This document shows positions 53,146 to 64,000 of a stretch of 64,000 bases of DNA, piece by piece. Under the pieces are notes generated by a model. That model saw nothing but the letters and a program-made list of their open reading frames with translations. It did no database searches and was not told the origin of the DNA. The stretch spans positions 34,353 to 98,352 of the forward strand of contig JALXCV010000151.1 in the NCBI GenBank assembly GCA_026990765.1. Reading direction: 5' to 3'. This stretch comes from Hyphomicrobiales bacterium (GTDB lineage Bacteria; Pseudomonadota; Alphaproteobacteria; Rhizobiales; Aestuariivirgaceae). Both the position numbers and the translations under genes were made by a program. Numbering within the stretch: the first letter of the stretch is position 1; the number at the start of each line of letters is the position of its first letter.

Positions 53146-54141
53146 ATGTCAAAACCTTCCTCATCTGCGATAATAACAGCTATCATCTTGCTGGCGCTGG
53201 CCATCATTCCGGTTACAGCCAGTTTGACCGGTCAAGGGTTTTATCTTGATCTGGCCACCCGGCTGGTCTGTCTGGCAATCGCTGCTGTAAGCCTCAATCT
53301 GATTTTGGGAATTGGCGGCATGGCATCATTCGGTCATGCGGTTTTTATTGGCATTGGTGCCTATGCTGTGGGTATTGCGTCCTATCACGCCACCTATGGT
53401 GATTTTGATCTTGTAGCTACCTATTCAGGCCTGTTTCAAATTACCCTGGCTGTGGTTTTATCAGCATTGTTTGCGCTGATAACCGGAGCAATCAGCCTGC
53501 GCACCAAAGGCGTTCACTTCATCATGATCACCATGGCTTTTGGCCAGATGATGTATTATTTCTTTGTCTCACTCGATACTTATGGCGGTGATGATGGTTT
53601 GACCATTGATGTTCGCTCACAATTTCCGCTAATCAGCTTTGATAATCCGCTGCAATTATACCTGGTTTCCTATGTTGTTTTGCTGATCTCGATCTTTACA
53701 GTATGGAAACTGGCCAATTCCCGCTTTGGCATGGTTCTCAAAGGTGCCAAAGCCAATGAGGATCGCATGCGGGCAATTGGATACAACACCTATATTTACC
53801 GGCTTGTCGCCTATGTAATTGCCGGGGCCATGTGCGGATTGTCAGGCGCTTTGTTAGGCAATTTCACCACTTTCATTTCACCTGCCATGATTGACTGGAC
53901 ACGTTCTGGAGAATTGATGTTCATGGTTATTCTGGGAGGTGCCGGAACCATTATCGGTCCGGTAATCGGCGCGGTTATATTTGTTGTGGTCGAGCATTTC
54001 CTGCCAATTATAATGAACCTGATTAAACCGGGATCTGGCCTTTACTGGCATTTGCCCTTTGGAATCATATTGATTCTGGCTGTGCTGTTTGCTCGTGGCG
54101 GCCTTATGGGATTGATGTCGCGCGGAGGTGATGATGAGTAA
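53146..54141 (+). CDS. Branched-chain amino acid-type ABC transporter permease (LivM-like)
   Basis: LCLAIAAVSLNLILGIGGMASFGHAVFIGIGAYAVGI; LKGAKANEDRMRAIGYN. Confidence 0.94.
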   Translation: MSKPSSSAIITAIILLALAIIPVTASLTGQGFYLDLATRLVCLAIAAVSLNLILGIGGMASFGHAVFIGIGAYAVGIASYHATYGDFDLVATYSGLFQITLAVVLSALFALITGAISLRTKGVHFIMITMAFGQMMYYFFVSLDTYGGDDGLTIDVRSQFPLISFDNPLQLYLVSYVVLLISIFTVWKLANSRFGMVLKGAKANEDRMRAIGYNTYIYRLVAYVIAGAMCGLSGALLGNFTTFISPAMIDWTRSGELMFMVILGGAGTIIGPVIGAVIFVVVEHFLPIIMNLIKPGSGLYWHLPFGIILILAVLFARGGLMGLMSRGGDDE

Positions 54142-54880
54142 TCCGGTTCTGGTCACATCCCGACTGTCAAAACATTTCGGTGGCGTAACGGCAACAGATG
54201 ATGTGTCAATTACAGTCAATAAGTTTGAAACCCACGCTGTAATTGGTCCCAATGGAGCTGGAAAAACCACTCTGGTTTCACAAATATCAGGGAGTTTGAA
54301 ACCTGATGGCGGCAAAGTCTTTTTCAATGGCCGGGATATAACCTCAATGTCTGTAAACCGGCGGGCGCTGGCAGGTCTTGCCAGATCGTTTCAGATTACC
54401 TCGCTTGTCATGTCTATGACAGTGCTGGATAATGTGGCGCTGGCGGTTCAGGCCAGATCAGGCCATTCCTTCAAATTCTGGAAACCGGCCAGAAATATAG
54501 CCTCAATTCGCCAGCCTGCTATGCAGATACTTGAAACTGTCGGCCTTGCCGAGCGGGCCGATCACAAGGTAAGTTCACTATCGCATGGCGAACGCCGTCA
54601 GGTTGAAATAGCCGTAGCGCTGGCAACCGATCCTGATCTGTTGCTGCTTGATGAACCCATGGCCGGCATGGGGGCAACTGAAAGTGCTGCTATGGTCAAA
54701 CTGCTCAAAAATCTCGGCAAGGAAAAATCCATTTTGCTGGTTGAGCATGATATGGATGCGGTTTTTGCACTGGCTGACAGGATTTCAGTTCTGGTTTATG
54801 GCAGGATCATTGCAACGGGAACCCCGGATGAAATCCGCAAGGACGAAGCTGTGCTGCATGCCTATCTGGGGGAGAACTAG
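54134..54880 (+). CDS. ABC transporter ATP-binding protein (LivG-like)
   Basis: LSKHFGGVTATDDVSI; IGPNGAGKTTLVSQISG; LSHGERRQVEIAVALATDPDLLLLDEPMAGM. Confidence 0.94.
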   Translation: MSNPVLVTSRLSKHFGGVTATDDVSITVNKFETHAVIGPNGAGKTTLVSQISGSLKPDGGKVFFNGRDITSMSVNRRALAGLARSFQITSLVMSMTVLDNVALAVQARSGHSFKFWKPARNIASIRQPAMQILETVGLAERADHKVSSLSHGERRQVEIAVALATDPDLLLLDEPMAGMGATESAAMVKLLKNLGKEKSILLVEHDMDAVFALADRISVLVYGRIIATGTPDEIRKDEAVLHAYLGEN

Positions 54881-55582
54881 ATGTTGAAAGTCCAGAGTCT
54901 TGAGACATTTTATGGCTCCAGCCAGGCCTTGTTCAAGGTGGATTTTGAGGTTGGCCAGGCAGAAGCTGTAACCCTGCTTGGTCGCAACGGCATGGGCAAA
55001 ACCACCATTATCAATTCAATAATGGGCATAGTACCACCGGCAAATGGCAAAATCAGTTTTGCCGGTCATGACATAACCGGCATGGCATCTTACAAAACAG
55101 CAAATCTGGGCATTGGTCTGGTACCGGAAGGTCGCCACATATTTCCCAATCTTACCGTGCGCGAAAACCTCGTTGCCACGGCCAGTAATCATCTGAAAGC
55201 AAAAAACCCGTGGCAACTGGATTCTGTATTTTCGATGTTTCCTGAGCTTGCCCAGAGATGCAACTCCATGGGCAATCTGTTATCGGGTGGTGAACAGCAG
55301 ATGCTTGCAATAGGCAGGGCGCTGATGACCAACCCGAAATTATTGATTCTTGATGAGGCAACAGAAGGTCTGGCCCCGATTATTCGCCGGAAAATCTGGT
55401 CAGCGTTGGCTGAAATAAGAAAATCCGGCCTGTCGGTACTGGTTGTTGATAAAAATGTCGCTGATCTTGTCAAACTGGCCGACAGGCATGTGATCATTGA
55501 AAAAGGCAAGGTAGTCTGGCAAGGTTCCTCCAACGAGCTGGCAGCCAGCAAACATGTGCAACATTCATATCTTGGCGTATAA
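54881..55582 (+). CDS. ABC transporter ATP-binding protein (LivF-like)
   Basis: LETFYGSSQALFKVDFEV; LLGRNGMGKTTIINSIMG; GLVPEGRHIFPNLTVRENL; LSGGEQQMLAIGRALM. Confidence 0.95.
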   Translation: MLKVQSLETFYGSSQALFKVDFEVGQAEAVTLLGRNGMGKTTIINSIMGIVPPANGKISFAGHDITGMASYKTANLGIGLVPEGRHIFPNLTVRENLVATASNHLKAKNPWQLDSVFSMFPELAQRCNSMGNLLSGGEQQMLAIGRALMTNPKLLILDEATEGLAPIIRRKIWSALAEIRKSGLSVLVVDKNVADLVKLADRHVIIEKGKVVWQGSSNELAASKHVQHSYLGV

Positions 55583-55588
55583 TTTACC

Positions 55589-56764
55589 ATGAAACTTAAT
55601 CCGGTAATTACCAGCATTGAAGAAGAAGGAGCCTTTGCGGTTTCTGACAAGGCTGCTGCCCTTGCAGCTGCCGGGGCCGATATAATCAACCTTGGTATCG
55701 GCCAGCCTGATCTTGAACCGGCAGCCCATATTATTGCTGCGGCTGAAAAAGCTGCCAGAGACGGACCGCATGGCTATACATCTCCGGTTGGTATCCCGGC
55801 TTTACGCGAAGCAGTTGGCGAATATGTTGAAAAGCTTACAGCTTCGGTGATTTCGCCTGATCAGGTGATAATTGTTCCAGGTGGCAAGGTAACCATTTAT
55901 TTTGCGGCAATGCTGTTTGGCGGCACCGGGGCTGAAATCCTTTATCCCGATCCAGGCTTTCCCCCATATCGTGAAGCAATCAGGGCATCAAAAGCACAGC
56001 CTGTAGCCTACCCTATACGTGAAACACTGGATTTTGGTTTTAATGCCGATGAGTTACTGGAACTGATCACAGCAAAAACCCGGCTGATAATAATAAATTC
56101 ACCGGCCAACCCTACAGGTGGAGTGGTATCACAGGACCAGATGGATATTCTGGCCAAAGGCCTTGAAGAATATCCAGATGTTGCGGTTTTGTCAGACGAA
56201 ATCTATTCACAGATGAATTTTACCTCATCTGAGAATTCCTCAATGCTGCAATATCCCCATTTGCGTGACCGGGTGATTTTGCTTGATGGCTGGTCAAAAA
56301 CCTTTGGCATGACCGGCTGGCGGCTGGGCTATGGCATCTGGCCGTTACAACTTGTGGAACATGTCCGCAAGCTGGTCACTGTTGATCATTCCTGCGTCAA
56401 TAATATTGCCCAGATGGCCGGTCTGGCTGCAATAACCGGACCGATGGATGAGATTTGCAACTATCGGGCAAAACTCAACCAGCGCCGCAAGATTTTCATT
56501 GATGGTCTAAGTGATTTACCCGGTATATCCTGCGCCATGCCCGGCGGGGCTTTTTACGCATTTCCCAATATTACCGCAACCGGAATGGATAGCCGCCTGT
56601 TAGCCGATGAATTACTGAACAAGGCTCATGTGGCAACCATTCCAGGCGACAGTTTTGGAACAAACGGCAACGGTTTCTTGCGTCTGTCATATGCAGCACC
56701 AATGGATGATTTGGAGCGGGCACTTGGCCGGATAAAACAATTTTTGCATGAATTTGTGATTTAG
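55589..56764 (+). CDS. Class I/II PLP-dependent aminotransferase
   Basis: INLGIGQPDLEPAAHI; NSPANPTGGV; LLDGWSKTFGMTGWRLGYGI PLP-lysine motif. Confidence 0.94.
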   Translation: MKLNPVITSIEEEGAFAVSDKAAALAAAGADIINLGIGQPDLEPAAHIIAAAEKAARDGPHGYTSPVGIPALREAVGEYVEKLTASVISPDQVIIVPGGKVTIYFAAMLFGGTGAEILYPDPGFPPYREAIRASKAQPVAYPIRETLDFGFNADELLELITAKTRLIIINSPANPTGGVVSQDQMDILAKGLEEYPDVAVLSDEIYSQMNFTSSENSSMLQYPHLRDRVILLDGWSKTFGMTGWRLGYGIWPLQLVEHVRKLVTVDHSCVNNIAQMAGLAAITGPMDEICNYRAKLNQRRKIFIDGLSDLPGISCAMPGGAFYAFPNITATGMDSRLLADELLNKAHVATIPGDSFGTNGNGFLRLSYAAPMDDLERALGRIKQFLHEFVI

Positions 56765-56925
56765 ACTTCTTTTCCCTGCAAGCTGAATATGAAGAAAATT
56801 GTAATGGTTTTCTGCTTGATTTGCATCAAGGAATCCCTGCAATAGAGAATGCACAGTCACATTTTCTAAATACCTGTCATGCTATCATTGGCAAAGCGGC
56901 AAATATACAAAGGTTTATCTTTAAA

Positions 56926-57534
56926 ATGAAACGCACAGATCTGATTATTGCAACTGTAGTGCTGGTTGTTGCTGTAATTACCGGCCTGACACTATGGAAT
57001 TTGAACAGTCAGACCCGGCATATTGCAAAATCTGATGCTGATATTTTGATCGGCGGCAGTTTTACCCTTGTCAATCAGGATGGTAAAACCGTTACCGAAA
57101 AGGATTTCAAGGGCAAACCCATGCTGGTTTATTTCGGCTATACATTCTGCCCCGATGTTTGCCCGACAGAATTGCAGGTCATGGCTTCAGCTCTTGATCA
57201 ATTGGGGGAAGCTGGAAGTGACATCCAGCCAGTATTGATCTCTATCGACCCGGATCGCGACAAGCCAGAGGTGATAAAGGAATATATTGGCAATTTTCAT
57301 GAGCGGCTAATTGGTCTGACCGGAAGCCCTGAGCAGATTGCAGCAGTAGCCAAACTGTATCGGGTTTACTACTCAAAAGTTGCTGATAAGGGCGGTGATG
57401 CCAACAGTTACACCATGGATCACTCATCCATTGTCTATCTGATGGACAAGAACGGTAATTTCATCAAGCATTTCAACTATGGCACCAGCCCGGAAAATAT
57501 GGCCAAAGGCATAAAAGAAGCTTTGGACAGGTAG
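56926..57534 (+). CDS. SCO1/SenC family copper chaperone-like protein
   Basis: GKPMLVYFGYTFCPDVCPTELQVM; ISIDPDRDKPEVIKEY; start refined from 56821. Confidence 0.94.
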   Translation: MKRTDLIIATVVLVVAVITGLTLWNLNSQTRHIAKSDADILIGGSFTLVNQDGKTVTEKDFKGKPMLVYFGYTFCPDVCPTELQVMASALDQLGEAGSDIQPVLISIDPDRDKPEVIKEYIGNFHERLIGLTGSPEQIAAVAKLYRVYYSKVADKGGDANSYTMDHSSIVYLMDKNGNFIKHFNYGTSPENMAKGIKEALDR

Positions 57535-57542
57535 ATTTGCTA

Positions 57543-58340
57543 TTACAAATCAGCCGGATTGGGGGTTGCAATCGTATTGTAACCTGCATCAACAAAATGC
57601 ACTTCACCGGTAACACCGCTTGAGAGGTCAGATAACAGATAAAGACCGGCACCGCCGACATCTTCAAGGGTTACCGATCGGCGCAATGGTGAATGATCGC
57701 GCTGAAAATTATACATGGCTCTGGCCCCGGTGACCCCGGCCCCTGCCAGGGTCCGCATTGGCCCGGCTGACAGTGCGTTAAACCGGATGTTCTCGCGGCC
57801 ATAATCAACAGCCAGATAGCGCACTGATGATTCAAGTGCTGCTTTGGCCAGCCCCATGACATTGTAATTGGGCATAACCTGGGTAGAACCGGCAAAAGTC
57901 AGCGTCAGCATTGAGCCACCATCATTCATCAACTTTGCTGCGCGGCGAGCAACTTCGGTGAAGGAAAAACATGATATGATCATGGTACGAACGAAATTTT
58001 CCCGGCTGGTATCAGAATACCTGCCCTTTAATTCGTTCTTGTCGGAAAAGCCGATGGAATGGACCAGGAAATCCATACTGCCCCATTCATTTTCCAGAAC
58101 ATCAAAGACCTTGTCAACACTGGCAATATCTTCAACATCACAAGGCAGAACCAGATTACTGCCAACAGTTTCAGCCAGTGGCTTCAGCCGTTTGCCAAAG
58201 GCTTCACCCTGATAGGTAAAGGCAAGTTCAGCGCCCTGTGCTGCCAGCGCCTGGGCAATACCCCAGCCGATAGAGTGGTCATTGGCAACACCCATGATCA
58301 GGCCGCGTTTTCCCTGCATTAATGAACCGGTACTGGTCAT
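57543..58340 (-). CDS. fabI: Enoyl-[acyl-carrier-protein] reductase (NADH)
   Basis: GLIMGVANDHSIGWGIAQALAAQGAELAFTYQGEAFGKR; YNVMGLAKAALESSVRYLAVDYG. Confidence 0.97.
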   Translation of the reverse strand: MTSTGSLMQGKRGLIMGVANDHSIGWGIAQALAAQGAELAFTYQGEAFGKRLKPLAETVGSNLVLPCDVEDIASVDKVFDVLENEWGSMDFLVHSIGFSDKNELKGRYSDTSRENFVRTMIISCFSFTEVARRAAKLMNDGGSMLTLTFAGSTQVMPNYNVMGLAKAALESSVRYLAVDYGRENIRFNALSAGPMRTLAGAGVTGARAMYNFQRDHSPLRRSVTLEDVGGAGLYLLSDLSSGVTGEVHFVDAGYNTIATPNPADL

Positions 58341-58370
58341 TTATGATTTTCCTTCAATATAATAAAATAA

Positions 58371-59585
58371 TCACGCATAGCGCTGGAAAGCCAGACACCC
58401 ATTGGTGCCGCCAAAGCCAAAGCTGTTGGACAGAACCACATCAATCTTGGCGTTATCAATTCTTTTGCGAACAATCGGAATATCTGCAAAGTCAGGATCA
58501 ATCTCATCAATATGTGCACTTTCGCAAATGAAATTATGCTGCATCATCAATATTGAATAGATAGCTTCCTGAACCCCGGTTGCACCCAGCGAATGGCCGG
58601 TGAGTGACTTGGTTGCCGAAATATGAGGTATCTCATCACCAAATACCCCGCGAATGGCTTCAATCTCGCGGGCATCTCCAATCGGAGTGGATGTGCCATG
58701 CGGATTGATATAGTCAACTTTCTCATTCACCGTTGACAGTGCCAGCTTCATACAGCGTTCAGCCCCTTCACCAGATGGCTGTACCATGTCAAACCCGTCA
58801 GAATTGGCAGCAAACCCGACCAGTTCGCAATAGATTTTTGCACCACGCGCCTTTGCATGTTCCAGCTCTTCCAGAACCAGTGTACCACCACCACCTGCAA
58901 TCACAAATCCATCACGGTTCTTGTCATAGGCTCTTGAAGCGACCGATGGAGTTTCATTATATTTTGAAGACATGGCGCCCATGGCATCAAACAGAACTGA
59001 CAAGGTCCAGTCCAGTTCCTCACCACCCCCGGCAAACATGATATCCTGCTTGCCCCACTGGATCATTTCCGCTGCATTGCCAATGCAATGGGCTGAAGTT
59101 GAACAGGCCGAAGTTATCGAATAATTGATTCCTCGAATGCCAAATGGCACCGCAAGAGTTGCTGAATTGGTGCTAGACATACATGCTGGCACCGCAAAAG
59201 GCCCAACCCTTCTGGGGCTTTTATTGCGGGTGGTATCAGCAGCTGCCACCAGAATTCTGGTCGATGGTCCACCCGATCCCATTATCAGCCCGGTACGCTC
59301 GTTCTTGACCTCGTTTTCCTCAAGGCCAGAATCAGCAATGGCCTGCTTCATGGCCACATAGTTCCATGCAGCACCATCACCCATAAACCGCCTTACCCGG
59401 CGATCAACATTAGCTTCAATATCAAGGGTTGGCATCCCCTGCACCTGTGAACGAAAGCCAAGTTCAGCATATTTGTCAGCTTTGACAATACCGCTTCTTG
59501 CTTCACGCAGGGAATCGGTTACCTCATGCACATCATTACCGATGCACGAGACAATTCCCATTCCCGTTACGACGACCCGTCTCAT
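58371..59585 (-). CDS. fabB: Beta-ketoacyl-ACP synthase I
   Basis: [70 protein letters not shown]. Confidence 0.97.
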   Translation of the reverse strand: MRRVVVTGMGIVSCIGNDVHEVTDSLREARSGIVKADKYAELGFRSQVQGMPTLDIEANVDRRVRRFMGDGAAWNYVAMKQAIADSGLEENEVKNERTGLIMGSGGPSTRILVAAADTTRNKSPRRVGPFAVPACMSSTNSATLAVPFGIRGINYSITSACSTSAHCIGNAAEMIQWGKQDIMFAGGGEELDWTLSVLFDAMGAMSSKYNETPSVASRAYDKNRDGFVIAGGGGTLVLEELEHAKARGAKIYCELVGFAANSDGFDMVQPSGEGAERCMKLALSTVNEKVDYINPHGTSTPIGDAREIEAIRGVFGDEIPHISATKSLTGHSLGATGVQEAIYSILMMQHNFICESAHIDEIDPDFADIPIVRKRIDNAKIDVVLSNSFGFGGTNGCLAFQRYA

Positions 59586-59601
59586 CTTGTTAATTTGTTC
59601 C

Positions 59602-60117
59602 TTATTTCTTTTCCGGCTCAAACAGCCCGACCCGCAAATCCTTGGCTGTGTAGAATGTTTCACCATCAGCCTGCATTATTCCATCGGCAATGCCCAGTTT
59701 CAACCGCCGCATGATTACACGCTTGATATTGATTGTATAGGTAACCTTCTTGATCTCGGGCGTCACCATTCCGGTAAATTTCACTTCACCGACACCAAAA
59801 GCGCGCCCCTTGCCAGTACCGCCCAGCCAGCCCATGTAAAATCCCAACATTTGCCACAGCGCATCAACCCCCAGACAACCGGGCATTACCGGATCACCCT
59901 GAAAGTGGCACGGGAAAAACCATAAATCCGGTTTGATGTCAAATTCGGCAATCATCTGTCCCTTGTCATTATCACCACCTTCTTCAGAAATGTGAGTGAC
60001 ACGATCAAGCATCAGCATTGGTGGCAAGGGTAATTGTGCATTGCCCGGGCCAAACAGTTCCTCGCGTGCACAGGCAAGCAAATCTTCATAATCATAAGAT
60101 GATTTTTGTTCATGCAT
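59602..60117 (-). CDS. fabA: 3-hydroxydecanoyl-ACP dehydratase/isomerase
   Basis: [50 protein letters not shown]. Confidence 0.97.
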   Translation of the reverse strand: MHEQKSSYDYEDLLACAREELFGPGNAQLPLPPMLMLDRVTHISEEGGDNDKGQMIAEFDIKPDLWFFPCHFQGDPVMPGCLGVDALWQMLGFYMGWLGGTGKGRAFGVGEVKFTGMVTPEIKKVTYTINIKRVIMRRLKLGIADGIMQADGETFYTAKDLRVGLFEPEKK

Positions 60118-60233
60118 AATCAGTGATTTTCCATATTGCAGATGGCGATTGATTCACAGGTTTCAGGCAATTGTCCTAGCATAACCTTATTCCGGCTCAA
60201 AGCCAAAATAATCGGTTATGTCACAAGTGCTGT

Positions 60234-63119
60234 CTAATGTGCATCATCCCAGTTATCTGCAGCATGTGCATCAACTTTCAGGGCAACAGAAATATTGCAG
60301 GCTGGCAGGGCTGCATTTTCCATTATATCCACAACCACACCAATCAGACGTTCTGCCTCATCCTCAGGGGTTTCAAAGACCAGTTCATCATGCACCTGCA
60401 ATAACATTTTTGCCTGAAGCTTGGCATCAGACAATGCGTCAGGCATGCGGATCATGGCCCGCCGGATAATATCTGCAGCACTGCCCTGAATGGGTGCATT
60501 TATGGCAGCGCGTTCCTGAAAGGCTTTTTCATTGGCATTGGATGACATCATTTTGGGGAAATGGCAGCGACGCCCGAATATGGTTTCCACATAGCCATGG
60601 CTGCGGGCAAATGCCTTGGTATCTTCCATATAATCCCTGATGCCGGGAAAACGCTCAAAATAGGTCTTGATATAATCAGAGGCTTCACTGCGCGAAATAT
60701 TAAGTTGATTAGCCAGCCCGAAAGCGGAAATTCCATAGATGATACCAAAATTGATAGCCTTGGCCCGGCGCCTTACCTCCGGGTCCATATCAGCCAGCGG
60801 TACATCAAAAACCTCGCTGGCTGTCATTGCATGAATATCCAGCCCGTCAGCAAATGCCTGCTTCAACTGGCCAATATCGGCAATATGGGCCAGCAACCGC
60901 AATTCAATCTGTGAATAGTCAGCCGATACCAGCTTGTTGCCCTTGTCAGCAATAAAGCTTTTACGGATCTTGCGACCAGCTTGTGAGCGTATCGGAATAT
61001 TCTGCAGATTGGGGTCACTTGAAGCCAGCCGCCCGGTTGAGGTGGCTGCCATTGAGTAAGAAGTATGCACCCGCCCGGTATCTGGATTGATATGATCGAT
61101 CAGGGCATCAGTATAGGTGGATTTAAGCTTGGAAAGCTGGCGCCAGTCCAGCACGATCTGCGCCAGTTCAACCCCGTCGCGCGCCAGATCTTCCATAACC
61201 CTGACATCGGTGCTCCAGGCCCCGGTTCCGGTCTTGCGGCCACCCTCCAGCCCCATCTTGCCAAACAGGATTTCTCCCAGTTGCTTGGGCGAGCCGGGAT
61301 TAAATTTTTCACCGGCCAGTTCATGCGCCTGTTGTTTCAGCTTTTCCGCAGCAACCGCAAATTCTCCCGACAGGCGTGACAGCACCATCCGGTCAACCAG
61401 TATTCCCTGCATCTCCATATCAGCCAGCACCGCAACAAGAGGTCGCTCCAGCGTTTCATATACCGTGGCCCTGTGTTCCTTTGCCAGCCGGGGCTTGAGT
61501 ATCTGCCATAATCTGAAAGTGACATCAGCATCTTCAGCGGCATATCTGGTTGCCTCATTTACCGGCACCAGATCAAAGGTTCGAGCTGATTTGCCTGATC
61601 CGGCTATCTGTTTATAGGGGATAGGGGTGTGGCCCAGATGTCGTTTAGACAGCTCATCCATACCATGTGATCCGCGCCCAGAATCAAGTGCATATGACAG
61701 CAGCATCGTGTCATCAAAAGGTGCAACTTCAATCCCGTATCGCTTCAATACCACAAAATCATATTTCATATTCTGGGCAATTTTCAAAATGCTTTCATCT
61801 TCCAGTACGGGTTTGAGAATTTCCAGAGCTTTGGCCAGCTCAATTTGCTCAACTTCTTGACCTTCCAGCAATAAACCTTCAGAAGCACGGTGCTGTAATG
61901 GTATGTAACAGGCCTTGCCGGGTGCTGTTGCCAGCGCCACGCCGACCAGTTCAGCTTGCATCGTATCAAGTGAGTTGGTTTCAGTATCAACACACAAAAC
62001 CCCGGATTCTTTGGCCATCTCCATCCATTCGGCAAGTTGCTGAAGGCTGGTAACGGTCTCATAATCATCCGGGTTTATGGGTATTTGATCGATACTGGAA
62101 GAATTATCACTTGCCTCCTCAATAGTCGAAACCAATGGTTGCCAGTCGGCAATGTCAATATTTGCCGGCTCGATACTGTCAGCATCGACTGCAAGCTCCT
62201 TGCAGATTCGCTGTGTAAGCTGATTAAACTCCATGGCTTTGAGGAAACCGACGAGCTTTTCAGGATTGCTGTCACGCATGGTAAAGGCGTCAAGCCCGGT
62301 ATGAACCGGAACATTTTGCTCCAGCAATACCAATCGCCGCGAAAGCCGTGCCTGATCAGCAAATTCAATTAGGTTCTGGCGGCGTTTTGGTTGTTTGATT
62401 TCATCAGCCCGCGATAACAGGGTTTCCAGATCACCATATTGATTTATCAGCAAGGCCCCGGTCTTGATACCAATGCCGGGAACGCCTGGAACATTATCCA
62501 CAGAATCTCCAGCCAGCGCCTGCACGTCTACAACTTTTTCGGCTGGAACCCCGAATTTTTCAACCACACCTTCCGGTCCGACAAGCTTGTTTTTCATCGA
62601 ATCAAACATGGTAACCCGGTCAGATACCAGTTGCATCAGATCCTTGTCAGAAGAGACAATTCTTACCTCGGCACCTGATTTTTCCGCTTTTTTTGCATAG
62701 GTTGCGATAATATCGTCAGCTTCATAATTATCCTGCTCGACAGAGGGAACATTAAACGCCTCCACCGCCTGTCTGATCAGGGCAAATTGCGGCACCAGAT
62801 CTTCAGGGGCCGGTGGCCGGTGTGCCTTGTATTCAGGATAAATTTCATTGCGAAAGCTTTTACCCGACTTGTCGAAAATCACTGCCAGATGGCTGGGTCT
62901 TGCACCATTTTCCATCTCGCGCAGCAATTTGTTCAGCATGGAGCAAAAACCCTGAACCGCACCAACCGGCAATCCGTCACTGGAGCGGGTCAAGGGCGGC
63001 AGGGCATGATAGGCACGGAAAATATAACCTGATCCATCGATCAGATAGACAAGATCACCAGGTGCCACAGGTTTGGAAGTTTTTTCTGACATGCCAGCCA
63101 ATATGGCACTTGCACTCAT
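60234..63119 (-). CDS. polA: DNA polymerase I
   Basis: 5' nuclease (YLIDGSGYIFRAYHALPPL), 3'-5' exonuclease (GVLCVDTETNSLDTMQ), polymerase motifs (VSADYSQIELRLLAHI; RRAKAINFGIIYGIS; LQVHDELVFE). Start may be 63119 or 63092. Confidence 0.98.
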   Translation of the reverse strand: MSASAILAGMSEKTSKPVAPGDLVYLIDGSGYIFRAYHALPPLTRSSDGLPVGAVQGFCSMLNKLLREMENGARPSHLAVIFDKSGKSFRNEIYPEYKAHRPPAPEDLVPQFALIRQAVEAFNVPSVEQDNYEADDIIATYAKKAEKSGAEVRIVSSDKDLMQLVSDRVTMFDSMKNKLVGPEGVVEKFGVPAEKVVDVQALAGDSVDNVPGVPGIGIKTGALLINQYGDLETLLSRADEIKQPKRRQNLIEFADQARLSRRLVLLEQNVPVHTGLDAFTMRDSNPEKLVGFLKAMEFNQLTQRICKELAVDADSIEPANIDIADWQPLVSTIEEASDNSSSIDQIPINPDDYETVTSLQQLAEWMEMAKESGVLCVDTETNSLDTMQAELVGVALATAPGKACYIPLQHRASEGLLLEGQEVEQIELAKALEILKPVLEDESILKIAQNMKYDFVVLKRYGIEVAPFDDTMLLSYALDSGRGSHGMDELSKRHLGHTPIPYKQIAGSGKSARTFDLVPVNEATRYAAEDADVTFRLWQILKPRLAKEHRATVYETLERPLVAVLADMEMQGILVDRMVLSRLSGEFAVAAEKLKQQAHELAGEKFNPGSPKQLGEILFGKMGLEGGRKTGTGAWSTDVRVMEDLARDGVELAQIVLDWRQLSKLKSTYTDALIDHINPDTGRVHTSYSMAATSTGRLASSDPNLQNIPIRSQAGRKIRKSFIADKGNKLVSADYSQIELRLLAHIADIGQLKQAFADGLDIHAMTASEVFDVPLADMDPEVRRRAKAINFGIIYGISAFGLANQLNISRSEASDYIKTYFERFPGIRDYMEDTKAFARSHGYVETIFGRRCHFPKMMSSNANEKAFQERAAINAPIQGSAADIIRRAMIRMPDALSDAKLQAKMLLQVHDELVFETPEDEAERLIGVVVDIMENAALPACNISVALKVDAHAADNWDDAH

Positions 63120-63234
63120 ACCATGCCAGAGCCTTGCAGCCTAATTCCCCAATTTTATTGTGCCCCCGCAATTTGCCCGGTCTTTACTTGGTTGATATGA
63201 AAGATCAATTCTTTTAAAAAAGCACCCGACACAA

Positions 63235-64000
<766 letters not shown>

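Overview
The window is a gene-dense alphaproteobacterial chromosome segment of about 64 kb with a largely housekeeping gene complement. In order it contains: yyaL-like (5' partial), rho, hemE, a candidate chromosomal replication origin, then ppsR-maf-aroE-coaE-dnaQ, secB, fxsA-like, Tim44-like, mltA, smr, an XRE regulator, hslVU, a his cluster (hisB-DUF2628-hisH-hisA-hisF-hisE) with coaA, a pfkB kinase, cysZ-like, nth, an AraC-MGMT fusion, gpmA, dapB, infC-rpmI-rplT-pheS-pheT, queG, a GST, uppP, tRNA-Leu(CAG), rnd, lptC-lptA-lptB-rpoN-hpf-ptsN, dctBD plus a TRAP transporter (dctPQM), an orphan Flp/Tad outpost, a LivJHMGF-type ABC transporter with an aminotransferase, a SCO1-like gene, fabA-fabB-fabI, polA, and tRNA-Arg(CCG). 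The tRNA-Arg is overlapped antisense by the 3' end of a large serine recombinase that runs off the right edge, which suggests a genomic-island boundary. The observations most worth checking are: (i) a DnaA-box cluster between hemE and the DUF299 gene (oriC); (ii) a reduced Tad/Flp locus with a 56-aa pilin absent from the ORF track and a structured element upstream of its CpaC-N-like gene; (iii) an attenuator-like RNA before pheST; (iv) tandem hairpins in the infC-rpmI spacer; (v) an AUU start for infC; (vi) the tRNA-Arg/serine-integrase junction. No CRISPR array or recognisable defence system was seen. Product calls come from reading the translated proteins; no database search was run.
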